Positions 1-9,043 are shown, counted from the first letter of the stretch. The stretch: 64,000 nt of DNA from an uncultured Flavobacteriales bacterium (GCA_937973555.1 CALJKL010000011.1:84190-148189); one strand, 5' to 3'. Notes: generated from the letters alone by a model not told the origin. A program made the numbers and translations.

Positions 1-233
1 TATGCAGTGGAAACTCTAATACACAGGTAGCTTCTATTGCAGGAAATGTGGAAAAAAAGGTAAGAAATGAACTCAAAGACAGACCTTGGCATGTAGAAGG
101 AAGCGAAAACGCCATGTGGATTTTGGTAGACTATATTTCTGTAGTGGTTCACGTTTTCCAAAAACATATTAGAGAGTATTATGATATTGAAGAACTTTGG
201 GGAGATGCCAAAGTAATTTCCGTAGAGAATTAA
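1..233 (+). CDS. rsfS: Ribosomal silencing factor RsfS, C-terminal part
   Basis: The reading frame is open from the left edge, so the N-terminus lies outside the window; an internal ATG at 48 is not the true start. The visible 76 residues contain the conserved end of the Iojap/YbeB family: a CSGNS segment, then RPWHVEG and the W-x-L-VDY-x-VVVHVF strand, ending in YYDIEELWGDAK. RsfS binds ribosomal protein uL14 on the large subunit and blocks subunit joining when nutrients are scarce. The order rsfS-ftsH is conserved in flavobacteria, with 56 bases between the genes here. The family call is secure; only the missing start is unknown. Confidence 0.92.
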   Translation, partial: CSGNSNTQVASIAGNVEKKVRNELKDRPWHVEGSENAMWILVDYISVVVHVFQKHIREYYDIEELWGDAKVISVEN

Positions 234-289
234 TAACCTATTAATCTGGTGAATTTCAAAACTCATCAGCCATTTTAATATATATAAAT

Positions 290-2263
290 ATGAAAGAAAA
301 AAGTAATTTTAATTGGTTCTATCTGGTGGTGTTTGTAATATTGGCCATCACCATTTATCCATTACTTAATATAAACCGCACTAAAACAATTGATGAAAAC
401 AGTTTCTTCAATTTGCTGAAAGCGAATAAGGTTGAAAAAGTAATTGTTTATACCGATACGCCTAAAGCAGAGTTGTTCCTTACAAAGGAGGCAAAAGCTG
501 CTTCTGTGGATAAGACTAAAACAGACAACAACTTATTGCCAGCAGTAGAAGCAAAGGCTGATTATGATTATAATTATGGTGATTTGCAGTATTTCCAACA
601 GAAATTAGACAATCTGAAAAAAGAATACCCTTCTATAAATGTAAATGTAAGAAATGAACAGGCGGGTTCGCCGATGCAAGATTTATTAATCAATGCCCTA
701 ATTTGGTTTGGGATTTTTGGTCTTGTATATTATTTCCTTTTTAGAAAAATGGGAGCGGGCGGAGGACCTGGTGGACAGATATTCAGCATCGGGAAATCCA
801 GAGCCAAACTTTTTGACGAAAATGACAAAGTGCAAGTTACCTTCAAAGATGTAGCAGGTTTAGAAGGAGCAAAAGAAGAAGTACAGGAAGTAGTAGATTT
901 CCTTAAAAATTCTGAAAAATACACAAGACTTGGTGGTAAAATCCCGAAAGGAGTACTTTTGGTAGGCCCTCCAGGAACTGGTAAAACTTTATTGGCAAAA
1001 GCGGTAGCTGGTGAGGCAAAAGTGCCTTTCTTCTCGCTTTCAGGTTCAGATTTTGTGGAAATGTTTGTAGGGGTTGGTGCTTCCAGAGTAAGGGATTTAT
1101 TTGCTCAAGCAAAAGCAAAATCACCGGCTATTATTTTCATCGACGAAATAGACGCAATAGGTAGAGCTAGAGGAAAAGGGGGCTTCCAAGGAGGAAATGA
1201 TGAAAGAGAAAACACGCTAAACCAATTGCTTACCGAGATGGATGGTTTTGGTACAGATACCAATGTAATAGTAATGGCGGCTACCAATAGGGCAGACATT
1301 TTGGATAAAGCCTTGATGAGAGCTGGCCGATTCGACCGTTCTATTTATGTAGACCTACCCGAGCTGCATGAAAGAAGAGAAATTTTTGACGTTCACTTGG
1401 GCAAAATTAAATTGGCGGCAGATGTAGATAGAGACTTCTTGGCAAAACAGACTCCGGGATTTTCTGGTGCAGATATTGCTAATGTATGTAATGAAGCGGC
1501 TCTTATTGCAGCGAGAAATAACCATCAAGATGTAACCAAACAAGACTTTTTGGATGCTGTTGATAGAATTATTGGTGGTCTCGAAAAGAAAAATAAAGCG
1601 ATTAAGCCATCTGAGAAAAAACGCGTAGCTTCCCACGAAGCAGGGCATGCTACTATATCTTGGTTGGTAGAGCATGCTTCGCCATTATTAAAAGTAACTA
1701 TTGTGCCGAGGGGTAGAAGCTTGGGTGCAGCATGGTATTTACCGGAAGAAAGACAACTGACCACTACCGAGCAAATGCTAGACGAAATGTGTGCTACGCT
1801 TGGCGGTAGGGCGGCAGAAGAAGTTGTTTTTGGCAATATTTCTACCGGAGCACTTTCAGACTTGGAAAGAGTTACAAAACAGGCTCAGGCAATGGTTACC
1901 ATTTATGGATTAAGCGAAAATATCGGTAATATTTCTTACTATGACAGTTCAGGTCAACAGGAATATAGTTTTGGAAAACCATATTCTGAAGAAACTGCAA
2001 AGAAAATAGACATAGAAATCAGTAATATTATTGAAAACCAATACAAAAGAGCGGTAAAAATTTTAACTGAAAACAGAGACAAATTGGATGCGCTTGCCAA
2101 TAAATTGTTAGAAAAAGAGGTTATCTTCAGAGAAGATTTAGAAGAAGTTTTTGGGCAAAGAGCTTGGGATCCAGAACTTACAGAACAACCTGTAACTCAA
2201 TCAGTATCTGAAAATCCTACAGAAAGTCTAGACGAAGAAAAGTCTCAAGAAGCCCATAATTAA
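290..2263 (+). CDS. ftsH: ATP-dependent zinc metalloprotease FtsH
   Basis: Membrane-anchored AAA+ protease that extracts and degrades membrane and short-lived cytosolic proteins. Two membrane segments (about residues 9-27 and 131-151) flank a periplasmic domain. They are followed by a glycine-rich linker, Walker A GPPGTGKT (226-233), Walker B IIFIDEID (281-288), an AAA second region of homology, and the zinc site HEAGH with the histidines at 449 and 453. The length of 657 residues is normal. The acidic tail (TESLDEEKSQEAHN) is a common Bacteroidota extension. It lies between rsfS and a LUD-domain gene and ends in a clear intrinsic terminator. Confidence 0.98.
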   Translation: MKEKSNFNWFYLVVFVILAITIYPLLNINRTKTIDENSFFNLLKANKVEKVIVYTDTPKAELFLTKEAKAASVDKTKTDNNLLPAVEAKADYDYNYGDLQYFQQKLDNLKKEYPSINVNVRNEQAGSPMQDLLINALIWFGIFGLVYYFLFRKMGAGGGPGGQIFSIGKSRAKLFDENDKVQVTFKDVAGLEGAKEEVQEVVDFLKNSEKYTRLGGKIPKGVLLVGPPGTGKTLLAKAVAGEAKVPFFSLSGSDFVEMFVGVGASRVRDLFAQAKAKSPAIIFIDEIDAIGRARGKGGFQGGNDERENTLNQLLTEMDGFGTDTNVIVMAATNRADILDKALMRAGRFDRSIYVDLPELHERREIFDVHLGKIKLAADVDRDFLAKQTPGFSGADIANVCNEAALIAARNNHQDVTKQDFLDAVDRIIGGLEKKNKAIKPSEKKRVASHEAGHATISWLVEHASPLLKVTIVPRGRSLGAAWYLPEERQLTTTEQMLDEMCATLGGRAAEEVVFGNISTGALSDLERVTKQAQAMVTIYGLSENIGNISYYDSSGQQEYSFGKPYSEETAKKIDIEISNIIENQYKRAVKILTENRDKLDALANKLLEKEVIFREDLEEVFGQRAWDPELTEQPVTQSVSENPTESLDEEKSQEAHN

Positions 2264-2284
2264 AGGTTTAATTATTGTTTTTAG

Positions 2285-2330
2285 AAAAAGTTCCTGATAT
2301 TAAATTAAAAAAATATAAGGAACTTTTTTA
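2285..2330 (+). terminator. Intrinsic terminator of ftsH
   Basis: A perfect 10-bp stem (AAAAAGTTCC at 2285-2294 with GGAACTTTTT at 2319-2328) and a T-rich tail lie 22 bases after the ftsH stop. The loop is long and AT-only. It separates ftsH from the LUD gene, which has its own promoter-like element. Confidence 0.8.
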
Positions 2331-2370
2331 TTTATATGCCTCATAAGTGGTGGTTTTCTAAATAATTTTA

Positions 2371-2378
2371 TATTTTTG
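2371..2378 (+). promoter_or_regulatory. Bacteroidota -7 promoter element before the LUD-cdsA-psd operon
   Basis: TATTTTTG matches the -7 consensus TAnnTTTG, 31 bases before the TTG start at 2410. No convincing -33 TTG is seen at the right distance, so the call is moderate. Confidence 0.5.
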
Positions 2379-2409
2379 TTGTTGGCAAAATTTTAAAAAT
2401 CAAAAAAAG

Positions 2410-2991
2410 TTGAGTTTTTTAAAGAAAATTGTAGGTAAAATTCTTAATCAGGAGGAGCAAACTGAAGAGCCTAATGTTACTAGGCTAGCAGATCAGTTGA
2501 AAAATGCTGACCTTGATTATAAATTTGCACAACTTTTTACGGCATCTGGGGGGTTCTTCAATTATTGTGGAGACGAGGCCGAAGCATTGCAAACACTCAA
2601 CCAAATTGTAAAAATTGAAGGTATTAAAAATGTTTTCTGTTGTGATGAGGATTTACAGAACTTTCTAAATGTTACCAAAACCAACTTTACACAAACTTTA
2701 GATATTAACAATGATGCTGCCTTTATTACCTGCGAATTCCTTATCGCATTTGATGGCAGAATTATGCTTTCTTATAATAATATTCTTCATTATCACTCCT
2801 CTAGATTGCCAGAAAAAATTATTATTATGGCCAATGTTTCTCAAATCGTAAGCAACCTTAGTGAAGCCATGATGAAAATTAAAAGAAGAGGAAACGTAAG
2901 AAACCTTACTTCAATTAGTGGCAGACAGTCAAAATTAGACGCTCCTACTCAAGATAATTCAAAACTTTTCTTACTTTTGCTGGAAGATTAA
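2410..2991 (+). CDS. LUD domain-containing protein (LutC/YkgG-like)
   Basis: A 193-residue cytosolic protein of the LUD (DUF162) fold, the family of the lactate-utilisation protein LutC. Supporting segments are the central TCEFLIAFDGRIMLSYNN, the PEKIIIMANVSQIV strand and the C-terminal basic GNVRNLTSISGRQSK. In flavobacteria this gene regularly sits between ftsH and cdsA, far from any lutAB genes, so a role in lactate oxidation should not be assumed. The start is TTG at 2410 (SFLKKIVGKIL follows); no better in-frame ATG lies upstream of the conserved region. It is the first gene of an apparent operon with cdsA (32-base gap) and psd. Confidence 0.8.
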   Translation: MSFLKKIVGKILNQEEQTEEPNVTRLADQLKNADLDYKFAQLFTASGGFFNYCGDEAEALQTLNQIVKIEGIKNVFCCDEDLQNFLNVTKTNFTQTLDINNDAAFITCEFLIAFDGRIMLSYNNILHYHSSRLPEKIIIMANVSQIVSNLSEAMMKIKRRGNVRNLTSISGRQSKLDAPTQDNSKLFLLLLED

Positions 2992-3023
2992 AACAATCTT
3001 ACTTCAATTAAAATCAGCAAAAA

Positions 3024-3899
3024 TTGGATAAAAATCTCATTCAACGTATTGGTTCTGGAGCAATTTATGGATTGCTTATTTTTTTGTGTACCACAGAATA
3101 TGGAGCCATATTCATTAATAAAATCTCACCAGATCTAGTAAAACCACATCTGCTTTTTTACGGATTAATGACATTTTTTATGGCGGTAGGCACTTATGAA
3201 TGTGTAAGAATCATGAAGTTTAACAGCAGCCTTTACAAATGGTTGGTTTTGCCTTTGGTAGCATTGGTGTATTATAAAATGTTCACGGTTAGATATTTCA
3301 ATTCTGGATTTTATTTCAACTTTAATTTGTCGGAAATTCTAGCACTTTCGCTTATTCTTATTATATGCATCACTCTTTTTAGGTTTCCTAATGAACTGTA
3401 TTATGATGAGGGCAAACTTATATTTACGGTTATCTATACGGCTTTGCCTTTTGGCTTTGCGTTAGGCTTACCTATGTTTTTCTTGAATGATAATAATTTC
3501 ACTTGGGAGGTATTTCTGCTTTTTGTACTGATCTGGAGTAGTGATTCTTTCGCCTATTTTACCGGAAGACTTTTCGGAAAACATAAAATGGCACCCAAAA
3601 TCTCTCCTAAAAAGACTTGGGAGGGTTTTGCCGGAGGAGTTTTCTTCACCTTGATTTTAGGGTATTTCATAGAGCAACAATTTCCGGAACTAAGGGGTAA
3701 CTGGATTGTTGTAGGGCTTTTGGTTTCTGTCTTTGCTCCTTTGGGAGATCTGGTAGAAAGCCAACTGAAAAGAACTTTCGGGGTGAAGGATAGCGGGAAT
3801 ATTATACCCGGACATGGTGGGGTACTAGATAGGCTAGATAGTTTCATAATAGCAGCACCTGTTGTATATTTGTATTTTATTTTAGAAAATATTTTCTAA
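3024..3899 (+). CDS. cdsA: Phosphatidate cytidylyltransferase CdsA
   Basis: Integral inner-membrane enzyme that makes CDP-diacylglycerol from phosphatidic acid and CTP, the branch point of phospholipid synthesis. It has several hydrophobic segments and, near the C-terminus (about residues 246-274), the family signature: SQLKRTFGVKDSG followed by PGHGGVLDRLDS. The length of 291 residues is normal. The start is TTG at 3024. It lies directly upstream of psd, so two enzymes of phosphatidylethanolamine synthesis are adjacent; the phosphatidylserine synthase between them in the pathway is not in the window. Confidence 0.95.
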   Translation: MDKNLIQRIGSGAIYGLLIFLCTTEYGAIFINKISPDLVKPHLLFYGLMTFFMAVGTYECVRIMKFNSSLYKWLVLPLVALVYYKMFTVRYFNSGFYFNFNLSEILALSLILIICITLFRFPNELYYDEGKLIFTVIYTALPFGFALGLPMFFLNDNNFTWEVFLLFVLIWSSDSFAYFTGRLFGKHKMAPKISPKKTWEGFAGGVFFTLILGYFIEQQFPELRGNWIVVGLLVSVFAPLGDLVESQLKRTFGVKDSGNIIPGHGGVLDRLDSFIIAAPVVYLYFILENIF

Positions 3900-3923
3900 A
3901 ACATTTTAATTGAAAATTTGAGC

Positions 3924-4577
3924 ATGAAATTACATAAAGAAGGTAAAGGAACAATTATTGTGGCAACGCTAGCTGTTGCTGTTCTAGGTTTTTTAGCGGT
4001 TTATTTTTTAAAGATTTGGTCTTTAATTATCGTTGTTCCTTTGTTGGTTTTATATGCATTGGTTTTCTGGTTTTTCAGAGTGCCAAACAGAGATATTGTA
4101 GATCATAAAGAAAACGTCATTGCTCCGGTAGACGGAAAAGTGGTGATGATAAAAGAAGTTTTCGAAGATGAATTCTTAAAAGAAAAAGTCATACAGGTTT
4201 CTATCTTTATGTCACCGCTTAATGTGCATATATGTCGTTATCCGGTTTCTGGAAAGGTGATTTACAAAAAATACCATCCTGGAAAATATTTGGTGGCTTG
4301 GCACGAAAAATCTTCTACTGAGAATGAAAGAACTACCGTAGCTGTAGAAAGTTTAACCAATCATAAAGTGGTTTTCCGTCAGATAGCTGGTTATGTAGCC
4401 CGTAGAATTGTTTTCTATTGTAATGAAGGCGATACTTCTAAAGCCGGCCATGAATTTGGTTTTATTAAGTTTGGATCCAGAATGGATGTTTTCTTGCCTT
4501 TAGATACGGAAATTACGTGCAAAATAGGAGACAAAACCAAAGGAGGTATAGATGTAATAGCAAAGATGAAGGAATAA
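3924..4577 (+). CDS. psd: Phosphatidylserine decarboxylase
   Basis: Pyruvoyl-dependent enzyme that converts phosphatidylserine to phosphatidylethanolamine at the inner membrane. This is the short form (217 residues): an N-terminal hydrophobic hairpin (about residues 11-50), the APVDGKV motif, the conserved MSPLNVHICRYP segment, and the self-cleavage site FGSR, where Ser185 should become the pyruvoyl group. I chose ATG 3924 over TTG 3918 because MKLHKEG is the usual start of flavobacterial homologues. It is the last gene of the LUD-cdsA-psd operon and ends at a strong bidirectional terminator. Confidence 0.95.
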   Translation: MKLHKEGKGTIIVATLAVAVLGFLAVYFLKIWSLIIVVPLLVLYALVFWFFRVPNRDIVDHKENVIAPVDGKVVMIKEVFEDEFLKEKVIQVSIFMSPLNVHICRYPVSGKVIYKKYHPGKYLVAWHEKSSTENERTTVAVESLTNHKVVFRQIAGYVARRIVFYCNEGDTSKAGHEFGFIKFGSRMDVFLPLDTEITCKIGDKTKGGIDVIAKMKE

Positions 4578-4604
4578 AGAATTAATACATTTTTTTAAAA
4601 AGAT

Positions 4605-4643
4605 AAAAAAACGCAAAGACTTTAAAGTCTTTGCGTTTTTTCT
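4605..4643. terminator. Bidirectional terminator between psd and the ABC exporter
   Basis: A perfect 26-base palindrome (half ACGCAAAGACTTT, 4611-4636) is flanked by A-run and T-run, so it can terminate transcription on both strands. It lies exactly between two convergent genes. Confidence 0.92.
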
Positions 4644-4664
4644 TTAGTTTATTTCGAGAAATCT

Positions 4665-6497
4665 CTATCCAAAATTCTGTAACTCTACCAGTTTTTTGTA
4701 AATATTATTGTTGGAAATCAGTTCTTGGTGTGTACCTTGTTCTACAATCTTACCGCGTTCCATCACCACTATGTGATCTGCCTTTTGAATGGTAGAAAGC
4801 CTGTGGGCAATCACTATAGAAGTTCTGTTCTCCATCATATGGTCTAATGCATCCTGTACCAGTCTTTCAGATTCGGTGTCGAGGGCAGAAGTCGCTTCAT
4901 CTAGAATCATGATTGGAGGATTTTTCAGGACTGCTCTTGCAATAGAAAGACGCTGTTTTTGTCCGCCAGAAAGTTTGTTGCCGTCATCACCGATATTGGT
5001 GTGATAGCCTTCAGGAAGATTTCCAATGAATTGGTGTGCATTGGCAATTTTAGAAGCGTTCATCACTTCCTCTTCAGAAGCATCTGTTTTGCCCATTAGG
5101 ATATTATTGTAAACAGAATCATTAAATAAAACAGATTCTTGGGTAACCATTCCCAAAAGTTTTCTGTATTCATTAAGCTTCAGGTCTTTAATATTGGTGC
5201 CATCAATCAGAATTTCGCCTTCTGTTACATCATAAAATCTTGCCAAAAGATTGGCAATAGTTGTCTTTCCGCTACCCGATTGTCCTACCAGTGCTATGGT
5301 TTTCCCTTTAGGAATTGTTAGGCTAAAATTCTTCAGGATTTGATTGTCTTTGTCGTAATAAAAAGAAATATTCTTGAATTCTATTTGATGGGCAAGTGTA
5401 GAAATGGAAATTGGATTTTCTATTTCCTCTACCTTTAAATCATAATCTAAAACTTCCAAAACCCTTTGCACCGCAGGTATTCCACCTTGGATGTTAGAAA
5501 TGGCGGCAGAAAGCCTTTTGGCAGGTTCTAGAATTTGGAAGAAAATAGCGATAAACCCAATGAAGGTAACGGCACTCATGGAGTGTTTTTCCAAAATTTG
5601 GATGCCGGCAAACCAAGTAATCAACAAAATAGTGACAGAGCCCAAAAACTCAGAGCTTGGAGATGCCAGTTCTCTTCTTCTGCTCATGGCAATGGAATAA
5701 TCTTGCCACTTGTTGGTGGTCTTTTCAAATCTAGATTTTAAGATGGTGTCTGCATTGAAAATCTTAATGATTTTAGAGGATTTCAAAGTCTCATCTACCA
5801 AAGAAAAGAGCGTTCCCAGCTCTTCCTGAGCTTTCATAGAATGTCTTTTCAGGCTTTTTCCTACCCAAGAAATAATGCCCCCCATTACTGGAAATACCAA
5901 TAATGAAAACAAGGTTAAACTTGGCGAAAGCATAAAAAGGGTGATAAGTGAAGCGATAATCATAAATGGTGCGTTGATAACGTCTACCAAGCTGTTCATA
6001 ATAGAGCCTTCTACATTGCCAATATCATTAGAAATTCGGCTCATCATGTCACCTTTTCTTTGTTCTGTAAAAAATGAAACAGGCAATTTTAGAAATTTAT
6101 GATAAACATTACTTCTTAAATCTCTTGTTACCCCTACGCGGTAATTTACCAATGAAAATGCGCCCAAATATCTTGATGTATTTCTCAGTAAAAAAGCAGT
6201 GGCTGTTACCACGCATAGAATTGCCAATACTTTTATAGAGCCATATTCTGATATTTTTTCTTGTATGGTATATAAAGCTAGATTTTTGAGATATCCAAAA
6301 TAATCAATTAAGCTTCCCGAAAAAAGAGGCTTTTCTATCTTTTCTGCCTTCACATTAAATATCATTTCCAGAACCGGAAGCATCACCAGCACCGAAAAGA
6401 TTTGGAAAAACGAATACAATAGATTAAAAAATATACTAAGAAAAAGATATTTTTGATGAGGTTTTGCAAGATGCAATATTCTTTTTAGTGGACTCAT
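4665..6497 (-). CDS. MsbA-like ABC exporter (fused membrane and ATPase domains)
   Basis: Half-size ABC exporter of 610 residues. The first 330 residues form the six-helix ABC type-1 membrane domain, including the RKGDMMSRISNDI coupling region. The ATPase domain follows from about residue 370 with Walker A GQSGSGKTT, signature LSGGQKQRLSIARA, Walker B IMILDEATSALD and H-loop VIAHRLST. It would work as a homodimer in the inner membrane. Its closest functional group is the lipid A/lipid flippase MsbA, which fits its place next to phospholipid genes, but the substrate cannot be read from sequence. It stands alone on the minus strand. Confidence 0.88.
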   Translation of the reverse strand: MSPLKRILHLAKPHQKYLFLSIFFNLLYSFFQIFSVLVMLPVLEMIFNVKAEKIEKPLFSGSLIDYFGYLKNLALYTIQEKISEYGSIKVLAILCVVTATAFLLRNTSRYLGAFSLVNYRVGVTRDLRSNVYHKFLKLPVSFFTEQRKGDMMSRISNDIGNVEGSIMNSLVDVINAPFMIIASLITLFMLSPSLTLFSLLVFPVMGGIISWVGKSLKRHSMKAQEELGTLFSLVDETLKSSKIIKIFNADTILKSRFEKTTNKWQDYSIAMSRRRELASPSSEFLGSVTILLITWFAGIQILEKHSMSAVTFIGFIAIFFQILEPAKRLSAAISNIQGGIPAVQRVLEVLDYDLKVEEIENPISISTLAHQIEFKNISFYYDKDNQILKNFSLTIPKGKTIALVGQSGSGKTTIANLLARFYDVTEGEILIDGTNIKDLKLNEYRKLLGMVTQESVLFNDSVYNNILMGKTDASEEEVMNASKIANAHQFIGNLPEGYHTNIGDDGNKLSGGQKQRLSIARAVLKNPPIMILDEATSALDTESERLVQDALDHMMENRTSIVIAHRLSTIQKADHIVVMERGKIVEQGTHQELISNNNIYKKLVELQNFG

Positions 6498-6526
6498 TTA
6501 AAGTAAATATTGCTGCAAAAATACAG

Positions 6527-6554
6527 AATTTAAAATTTAAAATTCTTAATTCAG
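6527..6554. repeat. Degenerate 7-base tandem array
   Basis: Four consecutive 7-base units start with AATT (AATTTAA twice, then AATTCTT and AATTCAG). The array lies in the divergent intergenic region between the ABC exporter and the copper-receptor pair. The same period recurs at three other places in the window. Confidence 0.55.
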
Positions 6555-6582
6555 TTTCAATACTTATGCAAAATAAATCTTA

Positions 6583-6590
6583 TATCTTTG
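6583..6590 (+). promoter_or_regulatory. -7 promoter element of the CNGKC/TonB-receptor pair
   Basis: TATCTTTG is a perfect match to TAnnTTTG and lies only 8 bases before the ATG at 6599, which predicts a 5' leader of a few bases at most. Confidence 0.6.
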
Positions 6591-6598
6591 CATAACTC

Positions 6599-6967
6599 AT
6601 GAGAAGCATGGTTTCTTTACTTTTAACCCTGATCATTTTTCTGGCAAGTTTTCAGAATTCGCTTTTCTATGTGGATTACCAACTGAACACGGCGTATTAT
6701 CAATCGATCTGTATCAATAAACAAAAGCCGGAATTTAACTGTAATGGGAAGTGCCAGATAAAAAAGGAATCGGAAAAAGAGAATTCTCCTATCTCGGAGA
6801 TTAAAAGTGCTTTTGAGCTCAACATTCTTCCAACAAAATCTTTAGATATAGCATTTCAAAGACCATTCGAGGGTATATCTCCCCAAAAAATGGTTTTGAT
6901 AGACAACAAATTCACTTTGGAGGGCTACTTTCTAGTTTTACCCCATCCTCCCCAAAATTTAGGTTAG
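6599..6967 (+). CDS. Small CNGKC-motif protein upstream of a copper-type TonB receptor
   Basis: A 122-residue protein with an N-terminal hydrophobic segment (about residues 5-18) that may be a membrane anchor or signal peptide. A motif N-C-N-G-K-C-Q-I-K-K then falls in the exported part, followed by a low-complexity region and a Pro-rich end (VLPHPPQNLG). Small proteins with a CxGKC motif recur next to TonB receptors in flavobacteria, and two cysteines in that spacing could bind a soft metal such as copper; that role is inference. ATG 6608 is an alternative start. The downstream receptor begins 75 bases later and is probably co-transcribed. Confidence 0.72.
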   Translation: MRSMVSLLLTLIIFLASFQNSLFYVDYQLNTAYYQSICINKQKPEFNCNGKCQIKKESEKENSPISEIKSAFELNILPTKSLDIAFQRPFEGISPQKMVLIDNKFTLEGYFLVLPHPPQNLG

Positions 6968-7042
6968 ATCTTTTTTAGAATTTTTAAGCTTCATACAAGT
7001 TATGAAGTGAATTATTTATGATCTTTAATCTGAATTTTATTT

Positions 7043-9043
7043 ATGAAAATTAAATTTTTTATGGTTGGAGCATTCGTTTTTGCTTCATCATCAATCTTTT
7101 TTGCACAAGAAGTGCAAGACAGCCTTTACAAAAACATACAGGTTGTTAAAATCACAAAGTATAATGCTAAATCTCAGCATAAACAAAATATTGAAACCCA
7201 ACAGACGGATTTTCTTAATCATGATGCAGGTAAATTTTTAAATTCTTTACCTGAAATCAATGGTATTAAAAAGGCCGGGAATTATGCCACAGACCCTGTT
7301 TTGAGAGGATTTAAGTACGAGCAGCTTAATGTTGTTATAGACGGCGCGGCAGCTGCCATAAATGCATGTCCCAGCAGGATGGACCCCGCTGTCTCTCAGG
7401 TTAATCTCAATACGGTGCAGGAAGCAGAAGTTTATAAAGGACCTTACTATTTCCGAAATGGAAATTCTTTTGGAGGAACTATTAATTTTGTAACCATTTC
7501 TCCAATATTTACAGATAAAAAGAAATTTGGAGGCAGGATTTCTACAGGTTATGAAACCAATGGAAAGATTATAAGAAATGAAGCTTTTACGCAATTTTCT
7601 TCATCCAAAATGGTTTGGGATTTTTTCGGATCTCATCAAAAAGGAGAGCGTTATAAGGATGGAAACGGCAACGAGGTGCGGTCTGCTTTTTTAAGATATA
7701 ATATTGGCACAAAAGGTAATTTTAAATGGAATGACAATCATATTACCACCTTTCAAATGAATACCAATCAGGGAAGAGATGTAGAATTCGCAGCGTTAAA
7801 TATGGATCTGATTTATGACAAGACTTGGATGTATCAGCTGAAACATTCGGCAAAATTCAATCATAAGCAAATACAGCAAATAGATTTTAATTCTTATCTC
7901 ACAGAAGTAGACCATTCTATGGGTACTCCAGATAGAAAAATGATTTCTGACGTAAAATCTGCAACCTATGGAGCAAGAGCAGAAGCCAAATTTGCTTGGA
8001 ACAAAAATATTTTTTATTCTGGTTTTGATTTTAAACACGAAGGGGCAGAAAATATAAGCATGATAATGCCGGTAACAATGCCTATGCGTGATGGTACTTC
8101 TTGGCAAAATTCATACATCAGTCAAATGGGTTGGTTTAATGAATTTCAATTTGCGTTTCCCAAATCCAGATTGGTATTTTCATGGAGATTGGATTGGAAT
8201 GAGGCCAATGCAAAAGATCTTTCTAATTTATTCAAAATCCTTTATGGGAATGGAAAATCTAATGATTTTAACCACAATTTTAGTTTGGGCTATAATAAAA
8301 ACTTAACCAAATATTCTCAATTGGGGATTTGGGCAGGTAGAGCTCAGCGAAGCGGAAGTTTGACGGAGAGGTTTATCAATAGGTTTGTAGTAGGAATAGA
8401 TGCATATGAATTAATAGGAAACCCAAAAATAAAACCAGAAACCAATAATCAGATTGATGTAATTTATACCTATAAAAAAGAAAATGTATTTTTTCAAACA
8501 GATATTTTTTATTCTTATTTACAAGATTATATTTCTGGCATAATAGTCCCCATAAAACCATACTCTATGTCTTCTCCCGGAACTAGACAGTTTCAAAACA
8601 TTGACAAATCCTTTAAGATCGGTGTAGAATCTAGATTTAATTGGAAATTTTCACCAAACTACAGAACAGAACTGGCCGCAGCATACACCTATGCGGAAGA
8701 TTTGAAAACCAATAACCCATTGCCAGAGATAGCGCCGTTAGATTTTAGATGGAGCATTATTGCAGAGTATTCTAAAATTAATCTTGGAATTAAATACAGA
8801 TTTTCTGCTGTCCAAAATAGAATTAATCCCAATTTTGGAGAATTGAAAACAAAAGATTTTTCGGTTTTTGATTTCAATGCAAGATACAAGTTTCACAAAA
8901 CCACAGTTTTTACCTTTAATGTAACCAATTTGTTCAACAGGGCATATTCCGAACATTTAAGCAGAGCATATTCCGACAATAAAACCCAGAGAATTCTAGC
9001 AGTGGGAAGAAGTTTCAATTTTGGATTGGGGTATACTTTTTAA
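7043..9043 (+). CDS. TonB-dependent receptor, OprC/NosA-like, predicted copper uptake
   Basis: A 666-residue outer-membrane receptor with a signal peptide ending near SIFFAQ, a plug domain (about residues 55-150, with DPVLRGFKYEQLNVVIDG) and a 22-strand-type barrel ending in a terminal aromatic residue (LGYTF). OprC binds copper through a CxxxM pair in the plug and an HxM pair in the barrel. Here the plug has ACPSRMDP (Cys109, Met113) and the barrel has VDHSMGTP (His291, Met293), so both pairs are present. There is no carboxypeptidase-like N-terminal domain and no SusD partner, which argues against glycan uptake. The upstream small Cys protein supports a metal role. Confidence 0.85.
   Translation: MKIKFFMVGAFVFASSSIFFAQEVQDSLYKNIQVVKITKYNAKSQHKQNIETQQTDFLNHDAGKFLNSLPEINGIKKAGNYATDPVLRGFKYEQLNVVIDGAAAAINACPSRMDPAVSQVNLNTVQEAEVYKGPYYFRNGNSFGGTINFVTISPIFTDKKKFGGRISTGYETNGKIIRNEAFTQFSSSKMVWDFFGSHQKGERYKDGNGNEVRSAFLRYNIGTKGNFKWNDNHITTFQMNTNQGRDVEFAALNMDLIYDKTWMYQLKHSAKFNHKQIQQIDFNSYLTEVDHSMGTPDRKMISDVKSATYGARAEAKFAWNKNIFYSGFDFKHEGAENISMIMPVTMPMRDGTSWQNSYISQMGWFNEFQFAFPKSRLVFSWRLDWNEANAKDLSNLFKILYGNGKSNDFNHNFSLGYNKNLTKYSQLGIWAGRAQRSGSLTERFINRFVVGIDAYELIGNPKIKPETNNQIDVIYTYKKENVFFQTDIFYSYLQDYISGIIVPIKPYSMSSPGTRQFQNIDKSFKIGVESRFNWKFSPNYRTELAAAYTYAEDLKTNNPLPEIAPLDFRWSIIAEYSKINLGIKYRFSAVQNRINPNFGELKTKDFSVFDFNARYKFHKTTVFTFNVTNLFNRAYSEHLSRAYSDNKTQRILAVGRSFNFGLGYTF

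Noticed and set aside
730..1836. Minus-strand ORFs of 60-110 codons inside ftsH (and similar antisense ORFs in pgi, lon, sigma-54 activator, miaB and others)
   Set aside because: They lie opposite strongly conserved genes, have no promoter or conserved motif, and their composition follows from the sense strand.
4611..4636. Palindrome between psd and the ABC exporter as an operator or attachment site
   Set aside because: It lies between convergent genes and is flanked by A- and T-runs, the form of a bidirectional terminator. The same holds for 43588-43619 and 63877-63907.
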